This document shows, in pieces, positions 1 to 7,370 of a stretch of DNA of 47,772 bases; position 1 is the first letter of the stretch; every line of letters starts with the position of its first letter. The stretch comes from a virus. Both the position numbers and the translations under genes were made by a program. The DNA is taken from IMG/VR virus record IMGVR_UViG_3300032086_002091, positions 1 through 47,772 of that record. One strand, given 5' to 3'. The notes beneath the pieces were generated by a model. It was not told where the DNA came from. It was given only the letters and a program-made list of their open reading frames with translations, and ran no database searches.

Positions 1-20
1 AATGAAAGAAAAGGAACCTT

Positions 21-329
21 ATGAAGTTAGTTGAAGTAGGACAATTCTGTCGAGTTCAGGACAGTACATATGCTGAACATGGTGTTAAGAAAGGTGATGT
101 TGTTTACCTAGCTGGTGACACTTACGTGATGGTATCTGAGGATGACCCTTATGCCTATCGTAAGGTGTTTCTAGCAGCTTGGATGGACGGTGATCATATT
201 GACATCGAGAAAGGTTGCTTCACCATTGATGGTAAGCGCCTTAAGGGTGTGACCAAACCTAAGCAAGCTAAGTTGGACGCTATTAAGACTGAAGACTTCG
301 ATGCAGGTGATAATGACACTGAGAATTGA
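21..329 (+). CDS. Hypothetical early/replication-region protein, 102 aa
   Basis: I do not recognise a named family. The ATG follows a good ribosome-binding site (AAGGAACC, 7-8 bases upstream). The N-terminal half (VGQFCRV...KKGDVVYLAGDTYV) reads like a small beta-barrel with a 'KKGDxVYLAGD' turn. The C-terminal 30 residues are charged and probably disordered (ending GDNDTEN). It lies just after the DNA polymerase gene if the genome is circular or permuted, and just before the gp6-like exonuclease, so a role in DNA replication is plausible but unproven. The 3' end overlaps the next small ORF by 17 bases. Confidence 0.8.
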   Translation: MKLVEVGQFCRVQDSTYAEHGVKKGDVVYLAGDTYVMVSEDDPYAYRKVFLAAWMDGDHIDIEKGCFTIDGKRLKGVTKPKQAKLDAIKTEDFDAGDNDTEN

Positions 330-447
330 TATTGCCGCTAACTACGGTGTAACAAACCATACTATCCACAAAATCAAGTGTGGAAAGAATTGGGGTTGGT
401 TAACAGGACTTGGTGAGGAGGGTACTGTACATGCGACCAAGAATTGA
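313..447 (+). CDS. Small helix-turn-helix peptide, 44 aa
   Basis: This short ORF starts with ATG inside the end of the preceding gene and ends inside the start of the exonuclease gene. Residues about 6-27 (IAANYGVTNHTIHKIKCGK) have the form 'IA..YGVT..TIH.IK.GK', the resolvase-like helix-turn-helix seen as a C-terminal tail in many phage HNH nucleases and as small stand-alone phage proteins. It could be a tiny DNA-binding protein or the relic of a lost homing endonuclease tail. Overlap with genes on both sides fits phage gene packing. Confidence 0.5.
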   Translation: MTLRIDIAANYGVTNHTIHKIKCGKNWGWLTGLGEEGTVHATKN

Positions 448-1276
448 CTCGGATGTACTTTGACTAAAATATGAAATTGGGTTCTGTGGTGAGTATGTTG
501 AAGATGGTGAACTCATCTTAAGGGACTTCGACTTCGTAACAAAACTATTAGATGATAGAATCTTTGGTATTTGTGAGGCTGTAATGAATACACAGCCTCC
601 AATACTCTACCTAACCCTCGATAAGGAACTAACCCGCTTAATTAATAGGCGTAATAAGTTCCTTGGAGAGGAGCCTTTAGTGTATAAGCCTAACTTTAGG
701 GAGCAAATTGCTGTTACTAAGCCTTATAAAGGCACTAGGGCAGGCTCCAAACCTAAATATATGTATGATTTGTGTATGTACATGTATGATAATTACGAAG
801 TTAAGCTAGCTAATGGCATAGAAGCTGATGATTTAATGTCTATTGATCAGATGCTTGACTTAGACAATAGCGTCATATGTTCCCGCGATAAGGATTTACG
901 CATAACTAAAGGTTGGCACTACGGCTGGGAGTGTGGCAAGCAGCCACAATTTGATCTCCAGTGGGTTGATGACCTAGGTTGGCTTAAGTATGATGACTAT
1001 AAGAAGAAGCTATCAGGTGTTGGGTTGAAGTTCTTCTACTCTCAGATGATAACAGGAGACACTGTAGATAACATACCGGGACTTAGAGGTATGGGGCCAA
1101 AGGCTGCCTACGACCTCCTGGGAGAGGCTGAGAGCATTGATGAGTGTAAAGCAATAGTAATGGGTAAGTACAAGGAGAAACACCCTGAGAACGCCAAAGA
1201 ATACTTCACAGAGCAAGCAAACCTTCTGTGGATGCTAAGAGATTATGATGAAAAGAGAGGTTGGAACTTATGTTAG
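431..1276 (+). CDS. T7 gp6-like 5'-3' exonuclease (FEN/PIN fold), interrupted by in-frame TGA at 461-463
   Basis: Degrades RNA primers or DNA 5' ends during replication in T7-like phages. An uninterrupted ORF with ATG runs 584-1276 (230 aa) and shows EADDLMSIDQM, SRDKDL and GDTVDNIPGLRGMGPKAA, the acidic and H3TH elements of the fold. The N-terminal acidic motif is missing from that ORF but lies upstream in the same frame: ATG at 431, after GAGGAGG, reads MRPRIDSDVL, then TGA, then LKYEIGFCGEY. No ATG, GTG or TTG occurs between the TGA and 584, so the open part from 464 has no normal start of its own. Either the gene is read through or recoded at TGA-CTA, or it is mutated, or the 584 product works without its first metal-binding aspartates. 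The 584 ATG has only a modest GAGG site. Confidence 0.75.
461..463 (+). other. In-frame TGA inside the exonuclease gene
   Basis: TGA followed by CTA separates IDSDVL from the LKYEIGF segment, all in one frame. Removing the six bases TGACTA would give IDSDVLKYEIGF, which looks like the usual 'D-x-D-x-L-x-Y' start of phage FEN-like exonucleases. Whether this is readthrough, a recent insertion or a sequencing error cannot be told from the sequence. Confidence 0.6.
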
Positions 1277-1428
1277 TATATATAGTGTTAGATAATTCAA
1301 AGGATTGCTATGATGCTGGAGGAGTTTTTCACGCAGTTTTCTCCTCAAAGGAGGATGCTGAGGAAGAGGTTCTTAGATTTGGGAAGGGGTACGCACATAA
1401 CTTTGAGATAGAGGAGTTCGATGTATAA
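1270..1428 (+). CDS. Hypothetical protein, 52 aa
   Basis: The ATG overlaps the exonuclease stop. The protein begins MLVYIVLDNSKDCYDAGGV, contains a 'FSSKEDAEEEV' helix and ends EIEEFDV. This layout (short beta strand, small loop, 'S-KEDAE' helix, acidic final strand) is common in tiny phage proteins of the 'VYVV...F.sKEkAe..i' kind. No function can be assigned. The overlap with both neighbours supports it as a real gene in the operon. Confidence 0.55.
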   Translation: MLVYIVLDNSKDCYDAGGVFHAVFSSKEDAEEEVLRFGKGYAHNFEIEEFDV

Positions 1429-1567
1429 GAACTTGCCGACCATAGATGATGTTAAATACATGCATAGTATTACTGACTTAAAGAACTCTTTACGTTGGTG
1501 TATAAGACAAATAGAATATTTGGAGAAAGAACTTGGCAAGACCAAGCGGAGAGAAGATATATTGTAA
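1421..1567 (+). CDS. Hypothetical helical protein, 48 aa
   Basis: The ATG overlaps the end of the previous gene by 8 bases, and its own end overlaps the HNH gene. The sequence is mostly helical and charged, with the core LKNSLRWCIRQIEYLEKELGK, suggesting a short coiled coil. No family is recognised. Support comes from gene packing: three consecutive short ORFs share stop/start overlaps here. Confidence 0.45.
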   Translation: MYKNLPTIDDVKYMHSITDLKNSLRWCIRQIEYLEKELGKTKRREDIL

Positions 1568-1949
1568 CGGTCAGTGGACTGCTGCAAAGATGAGGAGCTT
1601 TGTTAAGAATGGTTTAAGGCAGCAGACACGTAAGTGGGCACCTATACAAACAGTATTATCTAAAGCTAGAACCCGTCGTGGTTTCTATGAATGTAACGCT
1701 TGTAAAGAAGAGGTACCTAAAACGGTACTTGACCCAGATACTCGAAAGAGAGTTAACAACGTACACGTAGACCATATAGACCCTGTTGTCCCTGTTACTG
1801 GGTGGGACAGTTGGGATGGAGTTATAGAGCGTATGTTCTGTGAAGAAGACGGACTCCAAGTGCTGTGCAAGGCTTGTCATAAAGAAGTGACACAAGAAGA
1901 AAATGCTGAGCGCAAATATTACAAAAACAAGGATATGAATGATGAATGA
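1533..1949 (+). CDS. HNH endonuclease (zinc-binding His-Me finger type), 138 aa
   Basis: A TTG start at 1533 follows GGAGAAAG. Residues about 50-120 carry a zinc-binding HNH layout: CNACKEE, then VHVDHIDPVVPV (the catalytic DHI-x-P), then LCKACHKEVT. Such proteins beside T7-like exonuclease genes are usually called HNH endonucleases and may act as Holliday-junction or homing nucleases. The PSGEKIYCNGQWTAAKMRSFVKNGLRQ stretch upstream looks like a DNA-binding region. I cannot say whether it is a selfish homing enzyme or a recruited replication/packaging nuclease; the operon overlap favours recruitment. Confidence 0.75.
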   Translation: MARPSGEKIYCNGQWTAAKMRSFVKNGLRQQTRKWAPIQTVLSKARTRRGFYECNACKEEVPKTVLDPDTRKRVNNVHVDHIDPVVPVTGWDSWDGVIERMFCEEDGLQVLCKACHKEVTQEENAERKYYKNKDMNDE

Positions 1950-2169
1950 TTTTCAAGGTTATAGCAACTTTAACGATGTACAAAACAAAAAACTACAAGC
2001 TTACAACCGCTTCGTAGTGTTCTTTAATGTGGTTGCTGATAAAGATATTCCTACTGCCAAGCGTTACCTGATGCAGTTTAGTGATGAAGATAAGCGTGCA
2101 ATTAAAGAGCTTGGTGATCGTATCAAGACTGAGGGTGTAGCAACTGTACGCCGTGAGGTGTTACAATAA
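1939..2169 (+). CDS. Hypothetical protein, 76 aa
   Basis: Starts ATG-ATG at 1939/1942, overlapping the HNH gene end, and its stop overlaps the next ATG. It is all-helical and charged, with KRYLMQFSDEDKRAIKELGDRIKTEG in the middle. No domain recognised. Position between the nuclease and nucleotide-metabolism genes places it in the same replication transcript. Confidence 0.65.
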   Translation: MMNDFQGYSNFNDVQNKKLQAYNRFVVFFNVVADKDIPTAKRYLMQFSDEDKRAIKELGDRIKTEGVATVRREVLQ

Positions 2170-2459
2170 TGGTTGATGGTGCAGTTAAATTTGATAGTGA
2201 TAAAGCTCGTATGGAGCTATTACCTTTAGCAGCCTTGGAGGAGGTTGCTAAGGTGATGACCTTTGGTGCTAATAAGTATGCAGACAATGGTTGGAAGAGC
2301 CTCCCAGAGGCCACCAATCGCTACACAGGGGCTTTACTGAGACATCTTACAGCAATACAAAGGGGAGAGCTTAACGACCCTGAGAGTGGCCTTCCACATA
2401 TTGCACACGTAGCTTGTAACGCTATGTTTCTTACACACTTTCATTTGGAAAATAAATAA
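2169..2459 (+). CDS. dATP/dGTP diphosphohydrolase-like protein (MazG-like, DUF5664 type), 96 aa
   Basis: The sequence KFDSDKARMELLPLAALEEVAKVMTFGANKY followed by NGWKSL, YTGALLRHLTAIQRGE, PESGLPHIAHVACNAMFL matches the all-alpha NTP pyrophosphohydrolase family annotated as dATP/dGTP diphosphohydrolase. Acidic and histidine residues in 'D-x-K-x-R-x-E-L-L-P' and 'GLPHIAHVACNA' would bind metal and nucleotide. The family helps shape dNTP pools in phages and, in some, removes dATP during base substitution; no purine-Z synthetase (PurZ) is visible here, so a 2-aminoadenine pathway is not supported. It is immediately followed by an overlapping exonuclease gene. Confidence 0.8.
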   Translation: MVDGAVKFDSDKARMELLPLAALEEVAKVMTFGANKYADNGWKSLPEATNRYTGALLRHLTAIQRGELNDPESGLPHIAHVACNAMFLTHFHLENK

Positions 2460-3229
2460 TGGCTAAGATTTTAACGATTGACATAGAGACTGCACCTAAC
2501 CTAGCGTATGTATGGGGTATGTGGAAACAGAACATTGGCTTAGCCCAGTTCAAAGAGCATAGCTACATCATGTCCTTTGCTGCTAAGTGGCTAGGTAGTG
2601 ATGAGGTGTTATACAAAGAGAATCGACATGGGGATGACAAAGCTTTAGTAGAAGACCTTATCTTACTGCTATCCTCAGCTGATATTGTCATTGCACATAA
2701 CGCTAAACGGTTTGACTTACCAATCATCCATGGTCGTGCATTAGTACATGGCATTGCTCCACCAGCTCCGTATAAGATTGTTGATACGCTTATCGAAGCT
2801 AAGAAAGAGTTTAGGTTCTTAAGTAATAAGCTTGAGCACTTAGCTAATGTACTAGGCTGTGCCCCTAAACTTAAGCACGCCCAATACCCCGGCTTTGAGT
2901 TGTGGCTACAATGCCTCAAGCAGAATGATGAAGCTTGGGCTGAGATGAAAGAGTATAACATTCAGGATGTTGTTACACTAGAAGAAGTGTACCTTAAGAT
3001 GCGCCCTTGGATGAAAGGTCACCCTAACATTGGCATCTTTGATGAGCAAGAAGTTCCTGTGTGCCCTAAGTGTGGTAGTAAGCATGTCCATAAGCGTGGC
3101 TATGTGACTACCAACGTATCTAAGTTTAGTAAGTTCCGTTGTGTAGACTGTGGTGGTTGGGGACGTGCTCGTATTAATGAGCTAGATAAAGATAAGCGTA
3201 AACAATTACTAATGAATGTGGCGGGTTAA
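2459..3229 (+). CDS. DEDD-type 3'-5' exonuclease with C-terminal zinc ribbon, 256 aa
   Basis: RNase H-like exonuclease domain: Exo I LTIDIETAPN (about 5-14), Exo II VIAHNAKRFDLPIIHGR (about 77-93), Exo III YNIQDVVTLEEVY (about 165-177), with the tyrosine four residues before the aspartate (DEDDy class). The C-terminus has CPKCGSKHVHKRG and FRCVDCGGWGRA (about 199-228), a four-cysteine zinc ribbon probably for DNA binding. The DNA polymerase at 45903 keeps its own N-terminal DIEADG and HNITRYD exonuclease motifs, so this is a second nuclease, perhaps for repair, recombination or host DNA breakdown. Confidence 0.8.
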   Translation: MAKILTIDIETAPNLAYVWGMWKQNIGLAQFKEHSYIMSFAAKWLGSDEVLYKENRHGDDKALVEDLILLLSSADIVIAHNAKRFDLPIIHGRALVHGIAPPAPYKIVDTLIEAKKEFRFLSNKLEHLANVLGCAPKLKHAQYPGFELWLQCLKQNDEAWAEMKEYNIQDVVTLEEVYLKMRPWMKGHPNIGIFDEQEVPVCPKCGSKHVHKRGYVTTNVSKFSKFRCVDCGGWGRARINELDKDKRKQLLMNVAG

Positions 3230-3870
3230 TGACAAGTAGGATTGATATAATAGGCCAGAATGGTAATGATGGCCTAGTTTACCACTTCAATGATGTACAC
3301 GGACATACCAAAGGAGGGAGATCTCCTACCCACAACTCTTGGTCTTCGATGCGGGATAGGTGCACAAATCCGAACAGTGCTAAATATTCCCGTTATGGTG
3401 GCAGGGGTATTAAGGTTTGTGATAGGTGGTCTAATAGAGTAATTGGCTTTATCAATTTCCTAGGAGATATGGGAGAACGTCCCGCAGGTACTACTATAGA
3501 TAGGATTGATGTTAATGGGGATTACACTCCTGATAACTGTAGGTGGGCCACTCCCGTGGAGCAAGCATCTAATACCACTGCTAACGTATATGTGGTATGT
3601 CCAGATGGTGTATCAAGGGTTTTAGCTGAAGCAACTAGGCTTTCTGAAGTACCTGATGGGACTTTCACTAAGCGTTACTACAGAGGACTTCGGGGTGAAG
3701 ACCTATTTGGCCCAACTTGCCACACTGGAGGTGGTAAGTTGTTAGAGGATGTGTTGGCTAAGATTGAGCAACATGGGTCTTTAAATTATTCTAAAATAGC
3801 TAGAGAGCTAAACATAGATAGGAGGAAAGTTGAAAGAATTTATAAAAAGCACGCAGTTACAAACACCTAA
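3229..3870 (+). CDS. Free-standing HNH homing-endonuclease-like protein with C-terminal HTH, 213 aa
   Basis: Residues about 28-125 show the phage pattern HNSWSSMRDRC, YSRYGGRGIKVCDRW, GERPAGTTIDRIDVNGDYTPDNCRWAT typical of HNH/AP2-like mobile endonucleases. Residues about 185-207 (LNYSKIARELNIDRRKVERIYKK) form a helix-turn-helix. It sits between the exonuclease and nrdB, a usual spot for free-standing homing genes that target RNR loci. Its last 40 bases contain the GGAGG and TTG start of nrdB, so removing it would affect nrdB translation. Confidence 0.75.
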   Translation: MTSRIDIIGQNGNDGLVYHFNDVHGHTKGGRSPTHNSWSSMRDRCTNPNSAKYSRYGGRGIKVCDRWSNRVIGFINFLGDMGERPAGTTIDRIDVNGDYTPDNCRWATPVEQASNTTANVYVVCPDGVSRVLAEATRLSEVPDGTFTKRYYRGLRGEDLFGPTCHTGGGKLLEDVLAKIEQHGSLNYSKIARELNIDRRKVERIYKKHAVTNT

Positions 3871-4825
3871 GAAGAGTTACACCTTCGATTATCCACAGGC
3901 GTTAGCTTATGCTGACGCTCAAATGTCCATCTACTGGACAGCTGATGAGATAAATGTAGAGAAGGACATTCAAGACATACGTGTCAATATGTCTGAGGCT
4001 GAGGCACATGGGGTTATTACAACCCTACGCCTCTTCACATTATATGAGCTGGTGGCTGGTAGGGACTACTGGCTCAACCGTGTAATGAAGAGGTTCCCTC
4101 GTCCAGACATTGAACGTATGGCAAGCACCTTCGGCTTCTTTGAGTTGAATGTACATGCCCCCTTCTACAATAAGATAAATGAAGCTCTTATGTTAAACAC
4201 TGACGAGTTCTACATGTCTTATGTTGATGACCCTATGCTTAAAGAGCGTATGGACTTTGTAGAGGGTGTAGTTACACAAGAGAATGACCTGTTAAGTCTT
4301 GGTGCGTTCTCTATGATTGAAGGGGCTGTATTGTACAGCAGTTTTGCCTTCCTTAAGCACTTCCAAGCTAAGGGTAAGAACAAGCTTATGAACGTAGTGA
4401 GGGGTATTAACTTCTCAGTGCGTGATGAGAACTTACACTGTGAGGGCGGAGCGTGGCTGTATAAGCAGCTAAGGCAAGAACGTATAGAGTCTGGTACATA
4501 CACTCAAGAGTATGACAAACTCCTCTCACAGGAGCTTACAGAGGCTGCTAGGGCTATTGCTGAGCATGAGTTCCGCATAGTTGATATGATCTTTGAGAAA
4601 GGTGAGATGGATGGTATTACACCAGAGCAAATGAAGGTGTTTGTTAAGAGTAGGGTTAACCTATGCTTAGAACGCCTAGGTATTGAGCCAATCTTTGAAG
4701 TGCATAATAACATTGTAGCTGATTGGTTCTATGATAATATTAACGCCCCACAGTTCCATGACTTTTTCACTGGTGTGGGTAGTAGTTACAATCGTAATTG
4801 GGATGAGTCGAGGTTTAAATGGTAG
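3830..4825 (+). CDS. nrdB: Ribonucleoside-diphosphate reductase beta subunit, 331 aa
   Basis: Radical-generating subunit of class I RNR. A TTG start at 3830 follows GGAGGAAAG that lies inside the preceding HNH gene. Candidate metal ligands by position: E73 (YELVAGR), E105 and H109 (FFELNVHAPFY), E164 (SMIEGAVLYSSF), E200 and H203 (VRDENLHCEGG); Y113 is the candidate radical tyrosine, four residues after H109 as in E. coli. The E105-H109 spacing is one residue longer than the usual E-x-x-H. The C-terminus (NWDESRFKW) is the tail expected to bind alpha. The ATG of the ligase gene overlaps its stop, and nrdA follows the ligase. Confidence 0.93.
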   Translation: MKEFIKSTQLQTPKKSYTFDYPQALAYADAQMSIYWTADEINVEKDIQDIRVNMSEAEAHGVITTLRLFTLYELVAGRDYWLNRVMKRFPRPDIERMASTFGFFELNVHAPFYNKINEALMLNTDEFYMSYVDDPMLKERMDFVEGVVTQENDLLSLGAFSMIEGAVLYSSFAFLKHFQAKGKNKLMNVVRGINFSVRDENLHCEGGAWLYKQLRQERIESGTYTQEYDKLLSQELTEAARAIAEHEFRIVDMIFEKGEMDGITPEQMKVFVKSRVNLCLERLGIEPIFEVHNNIVADWFYDNINAPQFHDFFTGVGSSYNRNWDESRFKW

Positions 4826-5460
4826 GATTTATTAAGCCCAAGCCGTATGACGGTAGATACCTTGAGGGTTATTGGTACATGTACCTAAAGGTTGACGGAG
4901 TTAACGCCACATATAAGAATGGGCAGTGGGTTAGCCGTAATGGTAACCCTTTGAAAGGCTTATTAGGTGTGGGTGGAAATGAGGGTGATGTGGTTGAAGT
5001 GTTTGCTGGGGATTGGGAATCCTCAGTAAGTGTTGCAAAGAAAGGGGGTTTTGACCCTAGCCATATGTACACGCTTTACCCTAACATAGATGATAGGCTT
5101 TTCATAACATCTGATATTGACTTTAGCTCAGAAGAGCTTAGTGAGTACCTATCAGAGGTGAATGCAGATGGGCATGAGGGTATTGTAATCACTAATGGTA
5201 AGAAGTCTTTTAAACTTAAACCTGTTGAGACTTATGATGTACCTGTAACTGGCATTCAAATGGGTACTGGCAAGTATGAAGGTATGATGGGTGCCCTGAT
5301 CACACCAATGGGTAAAGTGGGTACAGGTTTCACAGACTTACAGAGGGATGAGTTAGCCTCTATTAAACTTGGCACCACTATTGAGGTGGAGTGTATGTCG
5401 CTAACACCAGCTGGTAAGTTTAGGCACCCACGTTTTGTTAGGGTTAGATGGGATAAGTAG
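4819..5460 (+). CDS. Minimal ATP-dependent DNA ligase, 213 aa
   Basis: Seals nicks by ATP-dependent adenylation. Motif I is K24-V-D-G (LKVDGVNATY) followed by SRNG (39-42); an acidic motif III candidate is EVFAGDWE (60-67); motif IV is EGIVI (120-124); motif V is FKLKP (131-135). The C-terminal 75 residues (GTGKYEGMMGALITP...TTIEVECMSLTPAGKFRHPRFVRVRWD) look like the OB fold with the 'G.rhPrFvR.R.D' ending of ATP ligases. At 213 aa it is shorter than T7 ligase (359 aa) and among the shortest I know of. An RNA ligase or capping-type nucleotidyltransferase is less likely given this OB ending. Confidence 0.85.
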   Translation: MVGFIKPKPYDGRYLEGYWYMYLKVDGVNATYKNGQWVSRNGNPLKGLLGVGGNEGDVVEVFAGDWESSVSVAKKGGFDPSHMYTLYPNIDDRLFITSDIDFSSEELSEYLSEVNADGHEGIVITNGKKSFKLKPVETYDVPVTGIQMGTGKYEGMMGALITPMGKVGTGFTDLQRDELASIKLGTTIEVECMSLTPAGKFRHPRFVRVRWDK

Positions 5461-5468
5461 GAATATAA

Positions 5469-7157
5469 TTGAGTATTTATAGCAAGCTCTCAGATGAGCG
5501 TAAACAGTTACAACATGATGGCCTACTGCCCGATTGGTTTACCACGGGTGGTTGGCAACTATTTAAAGAGAAGTATCTACATGAAGCAGTTGGTATCAAG
5601 GACACGTATGAGCGCATTGCTAAAACGGCAGCTCGTCACACGGATAATCCTGATGCTTGGGCTAGTAGGTTTTATGATGTTATGTGGAACGGGTGGTTGG
5701 CTCTTTCAACTCCTGTCCTCAGTAACATGGGCACCAATAAAGGTTGTCCTGTAAGTTGTTCAGGTCAACACGTAGGGGATAGTATAGATGGCTTTTACAA
5801 AGCATACCACACGACCGCCATGCTTACGAAAAACGGCTTTGGTACCAGCGGATTCCTTGGGGACATACGCCCTAGAGGCAGTAAGATTAGCAGCGGAGGA
5901 AAGACTAGCGGAGTGCTGCCAATCATCAAGCACTTTGTGCAAGACATGCGTGATGTGGCACAAGGTACTTCGAGGCGCGGGGCATGGGCTGGCTATTTGC
6001 CCATCGACCATGGGGACTTCTACGAAGTAGTAAGCTATGTTGAGAACTACCCAGATGATTTAAACATTGGGTGGAACATCAGCAATGAGTTTATTGACAG
6101 ACTACAAGCGCATGATGAAGAAGCCTTAGCACGCTATCAAAAAGCAATGAAGGTTAAAGCTGTTACTGGTAAGGGCTACTTTGTATTCCCGGATAAGGTA
6201 AACAAGCTAAGCCCTCAGATGTATAAGGACAATGGTCTTGAGGTTAAAGCCTCAAACCTATGTACAGAGATAACGCTATATAGTGATGAAGATCACACCT
6301 TCACTTGCGTACTGAGTAGTATGAACCTAGCTAAGTATGATGAGTGGAAAGATACAGACGCTGTATTTGTATCCACAGTGTTCTTAGATTGTGTAGCTCA
6401 AGAGTTTATTGAGATGGGTAAAGATATACCGGGTCTTGAATCAGCTGTTAGGTCTACTGAAAAGGGAAGAGCATTAGGTCTAGGCACCTTAGGCTTCCAT
6501 ACATTGTTACAGAAGAGAGGTGTTGCCTTTGAATCTTTTGAAGCGCATATGCTCAACCGTTCAATCTTTAAGTCTATTCAAGACCAAGCAGTGGAAGCAT
6601 CTGAGTGGATGGCTGAGTCTTTTGGTGAGCCGGAGTGGTGTTACGGTTCTGGTCGTAGGAACACTCACCTTATGGCTGTTGCTCCAAACACTTCTAGCGC
6701 TCTTATTTGTGGTGGTGTTTCTCAAGGTATTGAACCTATTGTCGCTAATGTATACAACCAGCTTACATCAGCTGGGGAGATTAGCAGGGTTAATCCGGTG
6801 TTACTTGAGTTCGCTAAGTCGAAAGGGGTAGATACAGGAGATGAGTTTATTGACAGTATCATTGAGAATGATGGTAGTGTACAACACTTTGATTGGATGA
6901 CTGAAGAAGAGAAGATGGTATTCCGTACTGCTTATGAGATTGAGCAGAAGGCTATCATTAGACTAGCAGCTGCTAGACAAGAATACATTGACCAAGCTCA
7001 GAGTATTAACTTGTTCTTTGACGCAGATGAAGATGAAGGTTATATCAGTGAGGTGCATAAGGAAGCTTTCTTAAATCCTTACATTAAATCTTTATACTAC
7101 ATGAGGACTAAAGCAGGTGTAGAAGCTAGTAAGGAATGTGTAGCTTGTTCTGGTTAA
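5469..7157 (+). CDS. nrdA: Ribonucleoside-diphosphate reductase alpha subunit, 562 aa
   Basis: Catalytic subunit of class I RNR, making dNDPs for phage DNA. A TTG start follows TAGGA. Visible: STPVLSNMGTNKGCPVSCSG with the first redox cysteine, NLCTEI with the thiyl-site cysteine and Asn/Glu partners, CVLSSMNL with the second redox cysteine, PNTSSALICG, and the C-terminal pair ECVACSG for reduction by thioredoxin or glutaredoxin. There is no N-terminal ATP-cone (the protein starts close to the catalytic barrel), so dATP overall-activity control is probably absent, common in phage enzymes. It is the last gene before an intrinsic terminator. Confidence 0.95.
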   Translation: MSIYSKLSDERKQLQHDGLLPDWFTTGGWQLFKEKYLHEAVGIKDTYERIAKTAARHTDNPDAWASRFYDVMWNGWLALSTPVLSNMGTNKGCPVSCSGQHVGDSIDGFYKAYHTTAMLTKNGFGTSGFLGDIRPRGSKISSGGKTSGVLPIIKHFVQDMRDVAQGTSRRGAWAGYLPIDHGDFYEVVSYVENYPDDLNIGWNISNEFIDRLQAHDEEALARYQKAMKVKAVTGKGYFVFPDKVNKLSPQMYKDNGLEVKASNLCTEITLYSDEDHTFTCVLSSMNLAKYDEWKDTDAVFVSTVFLDCVAQEFIEMGKDIPGLESAVRSTEKGRALGLGTLGFHTLLQKRGVAFESFEAHMLNRSIFKSIQDQAVEASEWMAESFGEPEWCYGSGRRNTHLMAVAPNTSSALICGGVSQGIEPIVANVYNQLTSAGEISRVNPVLLEFAKSKGVDTGDEFIDSIIENDGSVQHFDWMTEEEKMVFRTAYEIEQKAIIRLAAARQEYIDQAQSINLFFDADEDEGYISEVHKEAFLNPYIKSLYYMRTKAGVEASKECVACSG

Positions 7158-7263
7158 TAAACATAATCCACATACTCTCATAATATACCTATTAAGTTTC
7201 TTGGCGGCACACCTAATATAGTGTGTGAGAAGCGTTTTCTTAGTAAATAATTTGATAAATGTT

Positions 7264-7296
7264 AAGGGGCTACCGTAATTGGTAAGCCCCTTTTTT
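7264..7296 (+). terminator. Intrinsic terminator after nrdA
   Basis: GGGGCTACC pairs with GGTAAGCCCC (one bulged A) around a GTAATT loop, followed by TTTTTT at 7291-7296. It closes the rightward replication operon. The region 7158-7263 before it holds no gene; it contains a small CACAC/GTGTG inverted repeat around 7207-7228. Confidence 0.85.
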
Positions 7297-7351
7297 CGGT
7301 TATGGCCCCTTGTGGCCGTGTGTGCATAGTAGCTTAGGGTCGGTTGTTGGG
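7297..7351. repeat. Imperfect 55-bp direct repeat, copy A
   Basis: Aligns without gaps to 27846-27900. Shared blocks are CCTTGTGGCCG, TGTGCA and GTAGCT, with scattered matches on both sides. Both copies lie downstream (leftward) of a tailspike module on the minus strand. Function unknown. Confidence 0.6.
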
Positions 7352-7370
7352 TTGAAGTTTGTTGTTTTGA

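Noticed and set aside
2165-2460. Possible 2-aminoadenine (base Z) genome system based on the dATP/dGTP diphosphohydrolase
   Set aside because: No PurZ-like adenylosuccinate synthetase is visible in the window, and the DNA polymerase is an ordinary T7-type enzyme. The NTPase alone does not support it.
5788-6030. 80-aa ORF inside nrdA in another frame
   Set aside because: Fully inside a conserved, recognised gene; a shadow frame.
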